This document shows, one piece after another, positions 30,201-37,436 of a DNA stretch of 54,098 nucleotides. Each line of letters starts with the position of its first letter. The first letter of the stretch is position 1. Both the position numbers and the translations under genes were made by a program. Source of the DNA: an uncultured Bacillota bacterium (lineage in GTDB: Bacteria; Bacillota_I; Bacilli_A; RFN20; CAG-288); NCBI GenBank assembly GCA_949282275.1, contig CASDOO010000037.1, positions 1 through 54,098 on the forward strand, written 5' to 3'. Under the pieces are notes generated by a model that searched no databases, was not told the DNA's origin, and saw only the letters and a program-made list of their open reading frames with translations.

Positions 30201-32179
30201 GCCATCTGGTCGACGGTCAGCTGATCCAGGAGAGTATCCCAGAGCGGATCGTCGTAGTCCTTTCCGATGAGATTCCAAAGCTTGACTTCGGTTTCCTCAT
30301 AGGTCAGTTCGATGGGGCTCTGGTTGGGAGCGTCATAGGCAAACCACGGATCGCTTTCGCTATCGTTGACCTTGTAGGTGGCAAGGTGCTTCATATCGGC
30401 GGAAGAAAGCGTCCTTGTCGCCGTGTCGGGAACCTGGGGCCAGGTCTTGTCCCAATCGGAACGGGAGAGATAGGTCTCGATTCGCGCGGAGGCATCGTCG
30501 AAGAGATTCTCGATTTCCTTTCCGGTCCTTTCGTCCGTCTCGTAGCGGACATCGCTTGTCAGTTTCTTGGAAATCTTGTTGGAACGGTCGTGGGAATTTC
30601 TTGCGATATAGAAGTCGTAGGTTCCTTCCTCGAGTTCGTAGCCGACGAAGTCGTTGCCATTGGCATCGTTGTAGTCATAGCCTGCCATGTCCCTTGCATC
30701 CAGGGTAAGAGTGACGGAGGCCGTTTCCTTGGGCTGGATGAGCGGCGTCTTGGCGAAGTCCCCAAGAACGACATGGCTCTTTTCGATCTCGCCGGCGACA
30801 TAGGGAGCGGAATAATAAAGCTGGACGACGTCCTTGCCGGCGACGTCTCCGGTATTGGTCACGTCCACCTGAATCTGGATGGTGGAATCGCCTGTGATGT
30901 CTTCCGTTCCCGTCACGTCCTTCACTTCGTAGGAGAAGTCCGTGTAGCTAAGGCCATAGCCAAAGGGATAGATGACGTTCTTGTCATACCACTCCTCGCC
31001 ATCCGTCTCGCCACGGGTCTCGTAGTAGCGATAGCCGATGTAGATGCCTTCGGAATAGTTGACGAAGTAGGCGTTTCTCGCCTTGCCTTCCTCGTCCATG
31101 TATTGGTTTCCGCCTTCGCTGAGGTTGTTGCTGAAATTGTTCCAGGTCGGATCTTCCTTGAAGTTCCTTGCGTAGATATCGACGAGTCTTCCAGAGGGGT
31201 TGACATCGCCGTTGAGGATCTTTCCAAGGGCCATGACGCCGGTGTTGCCGGGGGCGCTCAGCCAAAGGGCAGACGTGATCTTGTCGGAGTAGGCATAGTG
31301 CGTCGGATCGTCAAGGAAGCCCAGCTCCATCGGTGTCGCCGAGTTGATGACGACGATGACGTTGTCGAAGTTCTCGCAGGCCAGCTTGAGCATGTCCGTC
31401 TCGTTCTGGTCGAGCTGGAGATAGTGGTCGTCCTTGTTTCTGGCGCCGGGAATCGTCTCCTCCCCGCTCCAGTTCTGATAGCTTCTTCCATCCCAGAACA
31501 TCGAGCGCGGAAGGTCGAAGCCTTCACCGCCGATACGGGAAAAGACGACGATGGCCGCATCGTTGTAGTCGTCGAAACTTTCCTTGACGTCCTCTCCATA
31601 GGAGGAAACGGGTGTCTCTCCTGTCGGGAAGCCTGTCAAGCCGGTGATGGTCGAGTTCATGTCCGGACTGGCAGGTCTTCCGCTTCCGGAACGGCTGTCG
31701 TTCTCGTAGAAGTCCTTCATGACGGGGTTGAAGGAGAAACCGGCATTCTCGAGGCTATCGTAGATGGTCTTGGTCTCCTCGTCGCCCGATGAACCCGAGT
31801 TCGAGCCCGAGCCGCTTAAGACAAGGTCCGTCGAGTTCTTGCCGAAGACGGTGACCTTCGACTGCTTTTCCAAGGGCAGGCTGTTGTTCTCGTTCTTCAG
31901 GAGGGTGATACCTTCGGAGACGATTTCCTCGTTGAGGGCGTTTGCTGCCTCATAGACATCGTCCTTGGATTCGTATTCGGTCGTGTAGTATTGGTATTTC
32001 GAAGGATCGCCGCTTATTGCCTTTCTTCTTTCGCCACCGAAGACCTGGACCAGCGTCTCGTAGATGAGATCGTTTGCGGTCAGTACGGCTCCGGTCGTCA
32101 AAGCCAGGGCAGTAAGGGGAAGCGTGGTGAAGAACCAGCTTTTGAAACCCTTCGTCTTCCAGAATGATTTCAGTTTCAT
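27257..32179 (-). CDS. Large membrane-anchored GH3 glycosidase with duplicated C-terminal modules
   Basis: 1640 residues. The start at 32179 (MKLKSFWK) has AAAGGAG seven bases upstream; an earlier in-frame ATG at 32245 lacks one. An N-terminal membrane helix (about 17-36) is followed by the GH3 C-terminal-type domain (GITLLKN near 90), a fibronectin-III-like domain (about 433-528) and the catalytic barrel with Lys794-His795 and nucleophile Asp875 (GFRGMVVTDY). Two membrane helices (about 946-971 and 1006-1031) flank a basic cytoplasmic loop. Beyond them are an Ig-like group 2-type segment, InlB-like repeats and two copies of a module of about 145 residues that I do not recognise. It is the first gene of a three-gene operon with the second GH3 and the Ig-like lipoprotein, divergent from a two-component system. 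Confidence 0.9.
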   Translation of the reverse strand: MKLKSFWKTKGFKSWFFTTLPLTALALTTGAVLTANDLIYETLVQVFGGERRKAISGDPSKYQYYTTEYESKDDVYEAANALNEEIVSEGITLLKNENNSLPLEKQSKVTVFGKNSTDLVLSGSGSNSGSSGDEETKTIYDSLENAGFSFNPVMKDFYENDSRSGSGRPASPDMNSTITGLTGFPTGETPVSSYGEDVKESFDDYNDAAIVVFSRIGGEGFDLPRSMFWDGRSYQNWSGEETIPGARNKDDHYLQLDQNETDMLKLACENFDNVIVVINSATPMELGFLDDPTHYAYSDKITSALWLSAPGNTGVMALGKILNGDVNPSGRLVDIYARNFKEDPTWNNFSNNLSEGGNQYMDEEGKARNAYFVNYSEGIYIGYRYYETRGETDGEEWYDKNVIYPFGYGLSYTDFSYEVKDVTGTEDITGDSTIQIQVDVTNTGDVAGKDVVQLYYSAPYVAGEIEKSHVVLGDFAKTPLIQPKETASVTLTLDARDMAGYDYNDANGNDFVGYELEEGTYDFYIARNSHDRSNKISKKLTSDVRYETDERTGKEIENLFDDASARIETYLSRSDWDKTWPQVPDTATRTLSSADMKHLATYKVNDSESDPWFAYDAPNQSPIELTYEETEVKLWNLIGKDYDDPLWDTLLDQLTVDQMAHLVAVGNYHTEAIENIDKPLTTDPDGPMGYSIFMGNPSVYKTCHYACESLAGATFNVELLERFGDMIGNESIIGNEKGDGVPYSGWYAPACNLHRSPFGGRNFEYYSEDPVLSAKLATAVIQGASKKGVYTYLKHFALNEQETNRDTNGLIVWANEQSMREMYFLPFEEAVKTGGTRAMMSSFTRIGFTWCGGHYSLLTTLLREEWGFRGMVVTDYNLQPYMNLDQMVRAGGDVNLSQTKSIGDTESATAQAAIRRATKNILYTVCNSNAMNGFGEGVRYAYARPTWFVIMWSVVGVLLAGLAVWGVFVFLRVRKLDKAARSQNAYPDGTPYSVEKVKKIKTYHFTIPSIIYGSVALATLLGATGVSIYYLTTPDRLDPVSEVADPHLSTITLLLNHKPIAENTIQLNVGENGNYINVQIDTYGLSSGGYTIASSNTEVLEIDENGQLLPKMKGESIITAKAKADESLATSVLVKVVDNSTPVEKESHSITVIGGYADVQEAKEGELVTLTVTPEDYASFSSWQFDVENIWQNGNTFRMPDCDVTVTAIFDYDDFTVTLENATIDGKSSITLPAFSTIENIVPGKPQHEYETEEVLGYRDTEGNLYTLPFTVPTKDITISPFFRIDGPNHTLATGTRNYAGGDVTAEKTTWEGITSTTYTLPAGKTDDSFDIMNLANSTDGFLIHDGDIRNLVYIFQNTGDEAIDFTYGVEFGSANVQLAPHSYKVVEFQAIGDTEVRPYHHVTLNADLNTGTSLKVTAFEYDVYNVTLEGGLTFADGTTSAKVRAGEKIPEVDLSKLPTDELKSYEKWAVGEEGNPIDTMPYRNVTLSAQKAVDGTGFPLATKTRRYAAGAIAAKKVSFSGTTATTYTILPGKTGDYFDIQNEKTSTDGFFLKAGESANVLLRFRNAGESTIAFTFDMELGTVDCEVLPGKTKDYVVPVKNDAKDATDLRPYFHLHLTKDLASTVDLTVAGFLLHAAEN
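27260..28315 (-). repeat. Two copies of an unrecognised protein module in the GH3 C-terminus
   Basis: Within the 27257-32179 gene, copy 1 (27875-28315) and copy 2 (27260-27688) encode related modules. Shared features in order: LAT-x-TRxYA, TTYT..PGKT.D.FDI, STDGF, a strand with FxNxG.xxI.FT, then DxRPYxHxxLxxDL. A segment of 62 residues with InlB-repeat character separates them. The beta-strand-rich pattern and position suggest a binding module. Confidence 0.75.
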
Positions 32180-32513
32180 GTGGAAGGACTCCTTTCTTTC
32201 TGTCGCTCCTTGTGTAGAAAAGGCAGGTGCACTCTGCTTTTCCATTGGGGACGATTGCCATCATTCAATATTTTGAAACCCCTTTTATCAATAAAGGGTT
32301 CGGGAATCGGGGCAAATCCATCGTGAATTGTCATTTCGGAAGGAAGAAAGGGACAGCTGTTTTCGGAAAAATCCAGAAGGAATCAAAGAAGAAAAAAGAA
32401 AGGATAGACCAGAAATCGGCACTGAAGACGTATTAAAAATAGCATAATTTATCACTTTGTTTGCATTAAGTGCAAAAATCGGGTATCGTAGGATAACGCT
32501 GGAGAATGGTGAC
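32180..32513. promoter_or_regulatory. Divergent control region between the GH3 operon and the two-component genes
   Basis: No gene fits here. A dyad TTTGCA-ttaag-TGCAAA (32460-32476) includes the plus-strand candidate -35 TTGCAT (32461-32466), with TATCGT 17 bp downstream. On the minus strand the same dyad offers TTGCAC with TAAATT 18 bp away, pointing at the GH3 operon. A second dyad, TTCAA-tatt-TTGAA (32264-32277), and a CCCTTT/AAAGGG hairpin (about 32280-32298) lie closer to the GH3 start. These are candidate operators; none is proven. Confidence 0.45.
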
Positions 32514-33227
32514 ATGGTTCGAATCGCGATTGTCGAAGATGAAGAGTCAATGCGGAAGGCTTTGGCAGGTCATATCGAAAGATTCTTCAAGGAGCGGAAG
32601 GCGGAATATATATTGGAAGAGTTTTCAGATGCCCTCAAGCTCTTGGACAAGTATTCTGGGGATTTCGACCTGATCTTCATGGATGTCGACATGCCCTATG
32701 TCAATGGCATTGAGGCCTCCGAGAAGATACGGGAAGTCGACAAGAGCACGATGATCATCTTTGTGACCAATCTCATCCAGTATGCTGTCAAAGGCTATCG
32801 GGTCAATGCCTTCGAGTATCTTGTCAAGCCTATCAGCTATGCGACCTTCTACATGACGATGGACCGAGCCCTGCCCACACTCCTTAGCAAGGAAGAGAGC
32901 ATTCTGGTGACAGACAACAAGCGTGTCATCCGAAAAGTCTTTCTTCGGCAACTGCAATATATCGAGGTCGTCGACCATATCCTGAAATTCCATCTTGACG
33001 ACGAGACCCTGGAATCCTACGATTCCCTCAAAAAATACGAGACCCTGCTTCAGGACCACGGCTTTGCTCTGTGCAATCGGTGCTATCTTGTCAATCTCCA
33101 CTATGTCATCGGCATCGACAAGAACGACGTCCTCGTCGGAAAGGAAAGGCTCTTGATTTCGAGGCCGAAGCGCGCAAGCTTCATACAGGCCCTCAACAAT
33201 TACGTCAGTAGCGGTATTGGAAAATGA
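32514..33227 (+). CDS. LytTR-family response regulator
   Basis: 237 residues. The receiver domain has acidic residues near position 9 (VEDEES), phospho-acceptor Asp57 (LIFMDVDMPYVNG) and Lys105 (YLVKPIS). The C-terminal LytTR DNA-binding domain spans about 130-235 (RQLQYIEVVDHILKFHLDD; RCYLVNLHYVIGID). This is the AgrA/LytR class, which binds short direct repeats upstream of target genes. The ATG at 32514 has GGAG upstream and starts exactly where receiver homology begins. Its stop overlaps the kinase start by four bases. Divergence from the GH3 operon makes that operon its most likely target, which is inference. Confidence 0.92.
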   Translation: MVRIAIVEDEESMRKALAGHIERFFKERKAEYILEEFSDALKLLDKYSGDFDLIFMDVDMPYVNGIEASEKIREVDKSTMIIFVTNLIQYAVKGYRVNAFEYLVKPISYATFYMTMDRALPTLLSKEESILVTDNKRVIRKVFLRQLQYIEVVDHILKFHLDDETLESYDSLKKYETLLQDHGFALCNRCYLVNLHYVIGIDKNDVLVGKERLLISRPKRASFIQALNNYVSSGIGK

Positions 33228-34609
33228 TTTCATTCACCAACCTCGAGCTCTACAAGATCGTCTTTACCCTCGAGATCCTCGTCGGAATGTTCCTTTTCTC
33301 CTCGCAGATGAAGAAGAGGACGTTGCCGTGGCTTCGCTATCCTCTTTGTTCCATCGCATGCCTTGTTCTGGCAATGTTCTTTCCCGTTTACGAGGAATTT
33401 TCCTATACATGGTGGTATTCCTCCCTCATGTTTTTCTCGTTGTTCCTGGCGTGCTTCCTTTCGCTGTGCCTTATCATCAAGGCGCCCTTCAAGAAACTCT
33501 TTCTCATCGGCGTCGCTACCTACACCGCTCAGCATCTCTCCTATCAAATCTATACCTGTCTCTGCTACGCTTTCCGTTTCGACGACAGTCTCCAGGCGAT
33601 TTACAGCAGCGACACGGTGGATCTCGCTTTTTCCGTCGTCAACTTCCTCCGCATCGTCATTACGATCATTGTCTATGCCTTGATCTATGTTTGCGTATTC
33701 AATATCTACATCGTGAAAATCAAGGACGAGAACAAAATCAGCAACTTCTCGATCGTTGTTATTTCTGCCTTGATTCTGCTTATCGATATCATTGCCAACT
33801 CCATTGTCGTCTACAACGATGACGGTCATAACATCGTCACTTCCCTCGTCATCTGCGGCTATAACATCCTCAGTTGCCTTCTTGTCTTCTTTATTCTCTA
33901 TTTCATCGTCAACATCCGTTCCCTTCGCTCCGAACTCCTTATCAAGACCGTTCTTCTGGAGCAGGCGGAGGCCAAGTACGAGCAAAGCAAGGCCAATGTC
34001 GATTTGATCAACATCAAGTGCCATGACCTGAAGCATCAGATTCGCACATTCGGCGAAAAGAAGACGCTGGACAAGGATACCGTCAAGGAGATCGAAGGGA
34101 TGATCGAGATTTACGACTCCACGATGCACACGGGAAACAAGGCCTTGGACATCATCCTGATGGAGAAGAAGCTTCTCTGTTCCAAGAAAGGAATCGCGCT
34201 CAAGTGCTATGCTGATTGCTCAAGGCTTTCCTATGTCACGGACGTGGATTTCTATAGCCTTTTTGGCAATGCGATCGACAATGCCATCGAGGCCGTGGAA
34301 GGACTTGCGGATGAGGAGAAGAAAAACATCAACGTCCTGGTAAAGAACTTCAACGACTTTGTCTCCGTCGTCATCGAGAACTACTATCAGGGAAATATCG
34401 TCTTCGGCGTCAATAGGATGCCGCAGACGACCAAGACGGACAAGCTCTATCATGGCTTCGGATTGAAGTCCATTCAGAGCATTGCCGACAAATACGAGGC
34501 TTCCCTGTCGATAACGGCAAGGGACGGCATTTTCCGTCTCTCCCTTCTCTTCCCGGCGGCTAGGGAAAACCCGGGCCGGAAAGAGGCTCAGTTGCTTTCG
34601 GAGAAATAG
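33224..34609 (+). CDS. GHKL (AgrC-like) sensor histidine kinase
   Basis: 461 residues. The N-terminal half (about 1-232) has roughly six membrane helices and no large extracellular sensor domain, as in AgrC/ComD-type receptors. The cytoplasmic part has the phospho-acceptor His267 in KCHDLKHQIR, the N box LFGNAIDNAIEA and the G box HGFGLKSI of the GHKL ATPase. It forms a pair with the LytTR regulator (4-base overlap). Similar kinases often sense peptides, but no peptide gene is visible beside it, so the signal may be of another kind. Its last 22 bases overlap the 3' end of the convergent transporter gene. Confidence 0.92.
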   Translation: MISFTNLELYKIVFTLEILVGMFLFSSQMKKRTLPWLRYPLCSIACLVLAMFFPVYEEFSYTWWYSSLMFFSLFLACFLSLCLIIKAPFKKLFLIGVATYTAQHLSYQIYTCLCYAFRFDDSLQAIYSSDTVDLAFSVVNFLRIVITIIVYALIYVCVFNIYIVKIKDENKISNFSIVVISALILLIDIIANSIVVYNDDGHNIVTSLVICGYNILSCLLVFFILYFIVNIRSLRSELLIKTVLLEQAEAKYEQSKANVDLINIKCHDLKHQIRTFGEKKTLDKDTVKEIEGMIEIYDSTMHTGNKALDIILMEKKLLCSKKGIALKCYADCSRLSYVTDVDFYSLFGNAIDNAIEAVEGLADEEKKNINVLVKNFNDFVSVVIENYYQGNIVFGVNRMPQTTKTDKLYHGFGLKSIQSIADKYEASLSITARDGIFRLSLLFPAARENPGRKEAQLLSEK

Positions 34610-35847
34610 GCGTCCCGCTCTTCGTCGCTTAAGTGGGCATCCCTTCTTTTCAGCTTCCAGTTGATTGTTTCGTGGCAGAGGATCATGAGGCAGACGAGGA
34701 TGAGGGTGAAGTAAGGAAGGATGCCGTAGTTCTCGCCCATCGATTTCGCCGTGATAGCAAAAAGGGGCGGGATGGAAAGATTGCCCAAGTAGGCGATGGC
34801 CATCTCAAGTCCCATGGCCTTTTGCGAGGCTTCCTTGGAAAAGCGATAGGGCGTGGAGCGGATGATGGCCGGATAGATCGGGGCACAGCCAAGACCGGTG
34901 ACGACGAAACCAACGATGGCAAAGTATTCGTTGATCGGGATGAGGCAGAGGATGACGCCTAGGAGAGCAATCGTCTCTCCGATGCGGATCATCGTCTTTT
35001 CGTTCAGGCGGAGGGAAAGGGGACCGCAGACGAAACGGCCGGCAGTTATGCCGATGTAGAAGGTGGAACCGAGGGTTGCGGCAAGGGAAGTGACAAGGCC
35101 TTTTTCGTGGTTGAGATAGGTCGATAGCCAGAGACCGGTCGTTCCTTCCATTGCGCAATAGCAGAAGAAGCCGACCATGGCCAGATAGAAGACGGGATTC
35201 CGGAAAAGGGAGGCATAGCCAAAGGTTGTGCTTTCCGTTTCTTTCTCCTCGCCTGCGGCGACTTTTCTTTTGTCCTCGATTTCCTTGGCCTTGTTCCAAA
35301 TAGGCAAGGTAAGGAAAAGCATCAGGGAGACGGCAAAGAGAAGGATGGAAACGGTGAGAATGCCATGGTTCCAACCGGAAGAATTATTTTCGGAATCGAT
35401 GAAGGAACCGATGATAAGAGGTGAAATCGTCGTTCCGACACCCCAGGAACAGTGAAGCCAATTCATATGGATTGCCTTGTAATGGAGTGCAACGTAATTG
35501 TTGAGCGAAGCATCGATAGCACCGGCTCCCAAGCCCATGATGATTGCAATGGGGAAGAAGGCCCAGACATAGTCCGTTGTGACAAAGGAGAAAAGAAGAA
35601 GGGCAATTGCCGTCAGAAGGACGGAAATGGCGGTGACCCATTTCGTCGAGAAGCGACGGACGAGCTTGTCCGAAAGAAGCGAGGAGATGACCGTGCCAAG
35701 GGAGACGACAGGGGCGAGGTATCCGGCCATATTGGATGGGATACCAAGATTCTGGGCGATGGCCGGGAAAGAAGAGCCCAAGGTGGAGTCCGGAAGGCCC
35801 AAGGCTATGAAAGTGACATAGATGATTATCAAAAGGGAAACAAGCAT
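34588..35847 (-). CDS. MFS transporter, FucP/sugar-type
   Basis: 419 residues with about 12 membrane helices and a charged central loop (KEIEDKRKVAAGEEKE). The segment LHYKAIHMNWLHCSWGVGTT and the N-terminal ALGLPDSTLGSSFP resemble the fucose/glucose:proton symporter branch of the major facilitator family. The ATG at 35847 is chosen because AGGAGGT sits at good spacing; the GTG two codons earlier overlaps that site. A TATAAT on the minus strand (35869-35874) may be its -10 box, but no good -35 is clear. Beside the GH3 locus it could import the released sugars; the substrate is not known. Confidence 0.85.
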   Translation of the reverse strand: MLVSLLIIIYVTFIALGLPDSTLGSSFPAIAQNLGIPSNMAGYLAPVVSLGTVISSLLSDKLVRRFSTKWVTAISVLLTAIALLLFSFVTTDYVWAFFPIAIIMGLGAGAIDASLNNYVALHYKAIHMNWLHCSWGVGTTISPLIIGSFIDSENNSSGWNHGILTVSILLFAVSLMLFLTLPIWNKAKEIEDKRKVAAGEEKETESTTFGYASLFRNPVFYLAMVGFFCYCAMEGTTGLWLSTYLNHEKGLVTSLAATLGSTFYIGITAGRFVCGPLSLRLNEKTMIRIGETIALLGVILCLIPINEYFAIVGFVVTGLGCAPIYPAIIRSTPYRFSKEASQKAMGLEMAIAYLGNLSIPPLFAITAKSMGENYGILPYFTLILVCLMILCHETINWKLKRRDAHLSDEERDAYFSESN

Positions 35848-35921
35848 ATTCACCTCCTAATTTCTTCGATTATAATTTAAGAAATGTACTTTGAACCAAA
35901 AGACAGGGGAGGATTTCACGA

Positions 35922-37424
35922 ATGGACGAAAAACTGGCACGACTTAACGCGCTTCTTGAAAGACGGGACAGGATTTCCCACATGATGACCGTTATCGCCT
36001 ACGACAACGAGACGGCCTGTCCCGAGAAGGGAATGGAGGAAAACGGAAAGGATATCGTTGCTCTTTCCGGGGAAATCTACCGCATCGAAAAGAGCGAGGA
36101 ATACCAATCCCTTGTCCGAAGCCTTCACGAGAAGATGGATTTCGATGCCTTCGAGAACAGGCTTGTCTCGGTTCTCTACAAGGATATCCGCAAAAACGAG
36201 AACCTGACCCCAGAGATGCGCCATGAGCTTGACGAGCTCTTCCAGCAGGCCTATCTCGTCTGGGCGAAGGCAAGGAAGGAAAAGGACTATTCCATCTTTG
36301 CCCCTGTCCTTTCGCAGATTGCCGAGCTTTCGAAAAAGATTGTCTCACTGCGTCCGGACCATAGGAAGGACGATCTTTATGCCTCCCTTATCGACGATTA
36401 CGAAGAAGGCTTCACGACGGAAGAGCTCGATGTCTTCTTCGACGATCTCGAAAAGGGAATCGTCCCTCTTTTGGAGAAGGTGAGACGGTCCGACTATGTT
36501 CCCAGGCATGATTTTCTGGACAGGAAAGTGCCTATCCACAAGCAGGAACAGTTCAGTCGCTATCTGCTTTCCCTGAATGGCTTCGACTTTTCCAGAGGGT
36601 CGCTTTCGACGACCATCCATCCCTTCACCAGCCAGATCGGGAAGGATGACGTCCGGGTGACGACCCATTATTACGAGGACAGTTTCATCTCCAACATGTT
36701 CACCATTGTCCACGAGGGTGGCCATGCCCTTTTCGGACAGAACATTCCCGAGAGGTGTTTCTCTTCCCATTTGCGCGACACGACCCTCTCCATGGCAAAG
36801 CACGAGTCCGTTTCCCGCTTCTACGAGAACCTCATCGGAAGAAGCCGAAGCTATATCCATGCCATCTACCCCTACTTTCACGAGCTTTTCAAGGAAGAAA
36901 TGGGCGATGTCAGCGAGGAAGATTTCTACGAGGGGGCAAACTATGTCTTCCTCGACAACCCGATCCGCATGGATGCCGATGAACTGACCTATTCCCTCCA
37001 TATCCTCATCCGCTATCGTCTGGAAAAGAAGATCATGCGAGGCGAGGCGGACGTCCTCCATCTCAACGAGGAATGGAACAGGCTCTATGAAGAAATCCTC
37101 GGCGTTCGTCCCAAGGATGACCTGGAAGGCATCCTCCAGGATGTCCATTGGACATCGGGATTCGGATACTTCCCGACCTATGCCATGGGAAATGCCCTCG
37201 GCGTCATGTACCTGGAGACGATGAAGGAACGGATGGATGTCAAACGAATCGTCTCCGAGGGGCGGATGGACGAGATCCTGCAATGGATGCGGGAGAATGT
37301 CTTCAAGAGGGCACCCCTTCTCGATACGAAGTCCTGGATCAAGGAGATTACCGGAAAGGATTTCTCCGCCAAGCCCTACGTGGAATATCTGACTCGGAAA
37401 TTCAGCCGTCTCTATCGGCTCTAA
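35922..37424 (+). CDS. M32 family metallocarboxypeptidase
   Basis: 500 residues, typical length for the Taq-carboxypeptidase family. It removes C-terminal residues from peptides in the cytoplasm. The zinc site is HEGGH (264-268) in TIVHEGGHALFGQ, and the third ligand lies in HESVSRFYENLIGRS (294 onwards). TYSLHILIRYRLEKKIM and WTSGFGYFPTYAMGN are also family marks. GGGGAGGA precedes the ATG at suitable spacing. It forms a two-gene peptidase operon with the M3 peptidase 12 bases downstream. Confidence 0.93.
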   Translation: MDEKLARLNALLERRDRISHMMTVIAYDNETACPEKGMEENGKDIVALSGEIYRIEKSEEYQSLVRSLHEKMDFDAFENRLVSVLYKDIRKNENLTPEMRHELDELFQQAYLVWAKARKEKDYSIFAPVLSQIAELSKKIVSLRPDHRKDDLYASLIDDYEEGFTTEELDVFFDDLEKGIVPLLEKVRRSDYVPRHDFLDRKVPIHKQEQFSRYLLSLNGFDFSRGSLSTTIHPFTSQIGKDDVRVTTHYYEDSFISNMFTIVHEGGHALFGQNIPERCFSSHLRDTTLSMAKHESVSRFYENLIGRSRSYIHAIYPYFHELFKEEMGDVSEEDFYEGANYVFLDNPIRMDADELTYSLHILIRYRLEKKIMRGEADVLHLNEEWNRLYEEILGVRPKDDLEGILQDVHWTSGFGYFPTYAMGNALGVMYLETMKERMDVKRIVSEGRMDEILQWMRENVFKRAPLLDTKSWIKEITGKDFSAKPYVEYLTRKFSRLYRL

Positions 37425-37436
37425 GGAGGACAAAGA

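Noticed and set aside
27248..31792. A 1514-codon open frame on the plus strand opposite the larger GH3 gene
   Set aside because: It lies wholly antisense to a gene with clear domains, begins without a convincing homologue, and its composition (many Asp, Val, Gly) is what the codon use of the true gene produces on the other strand.
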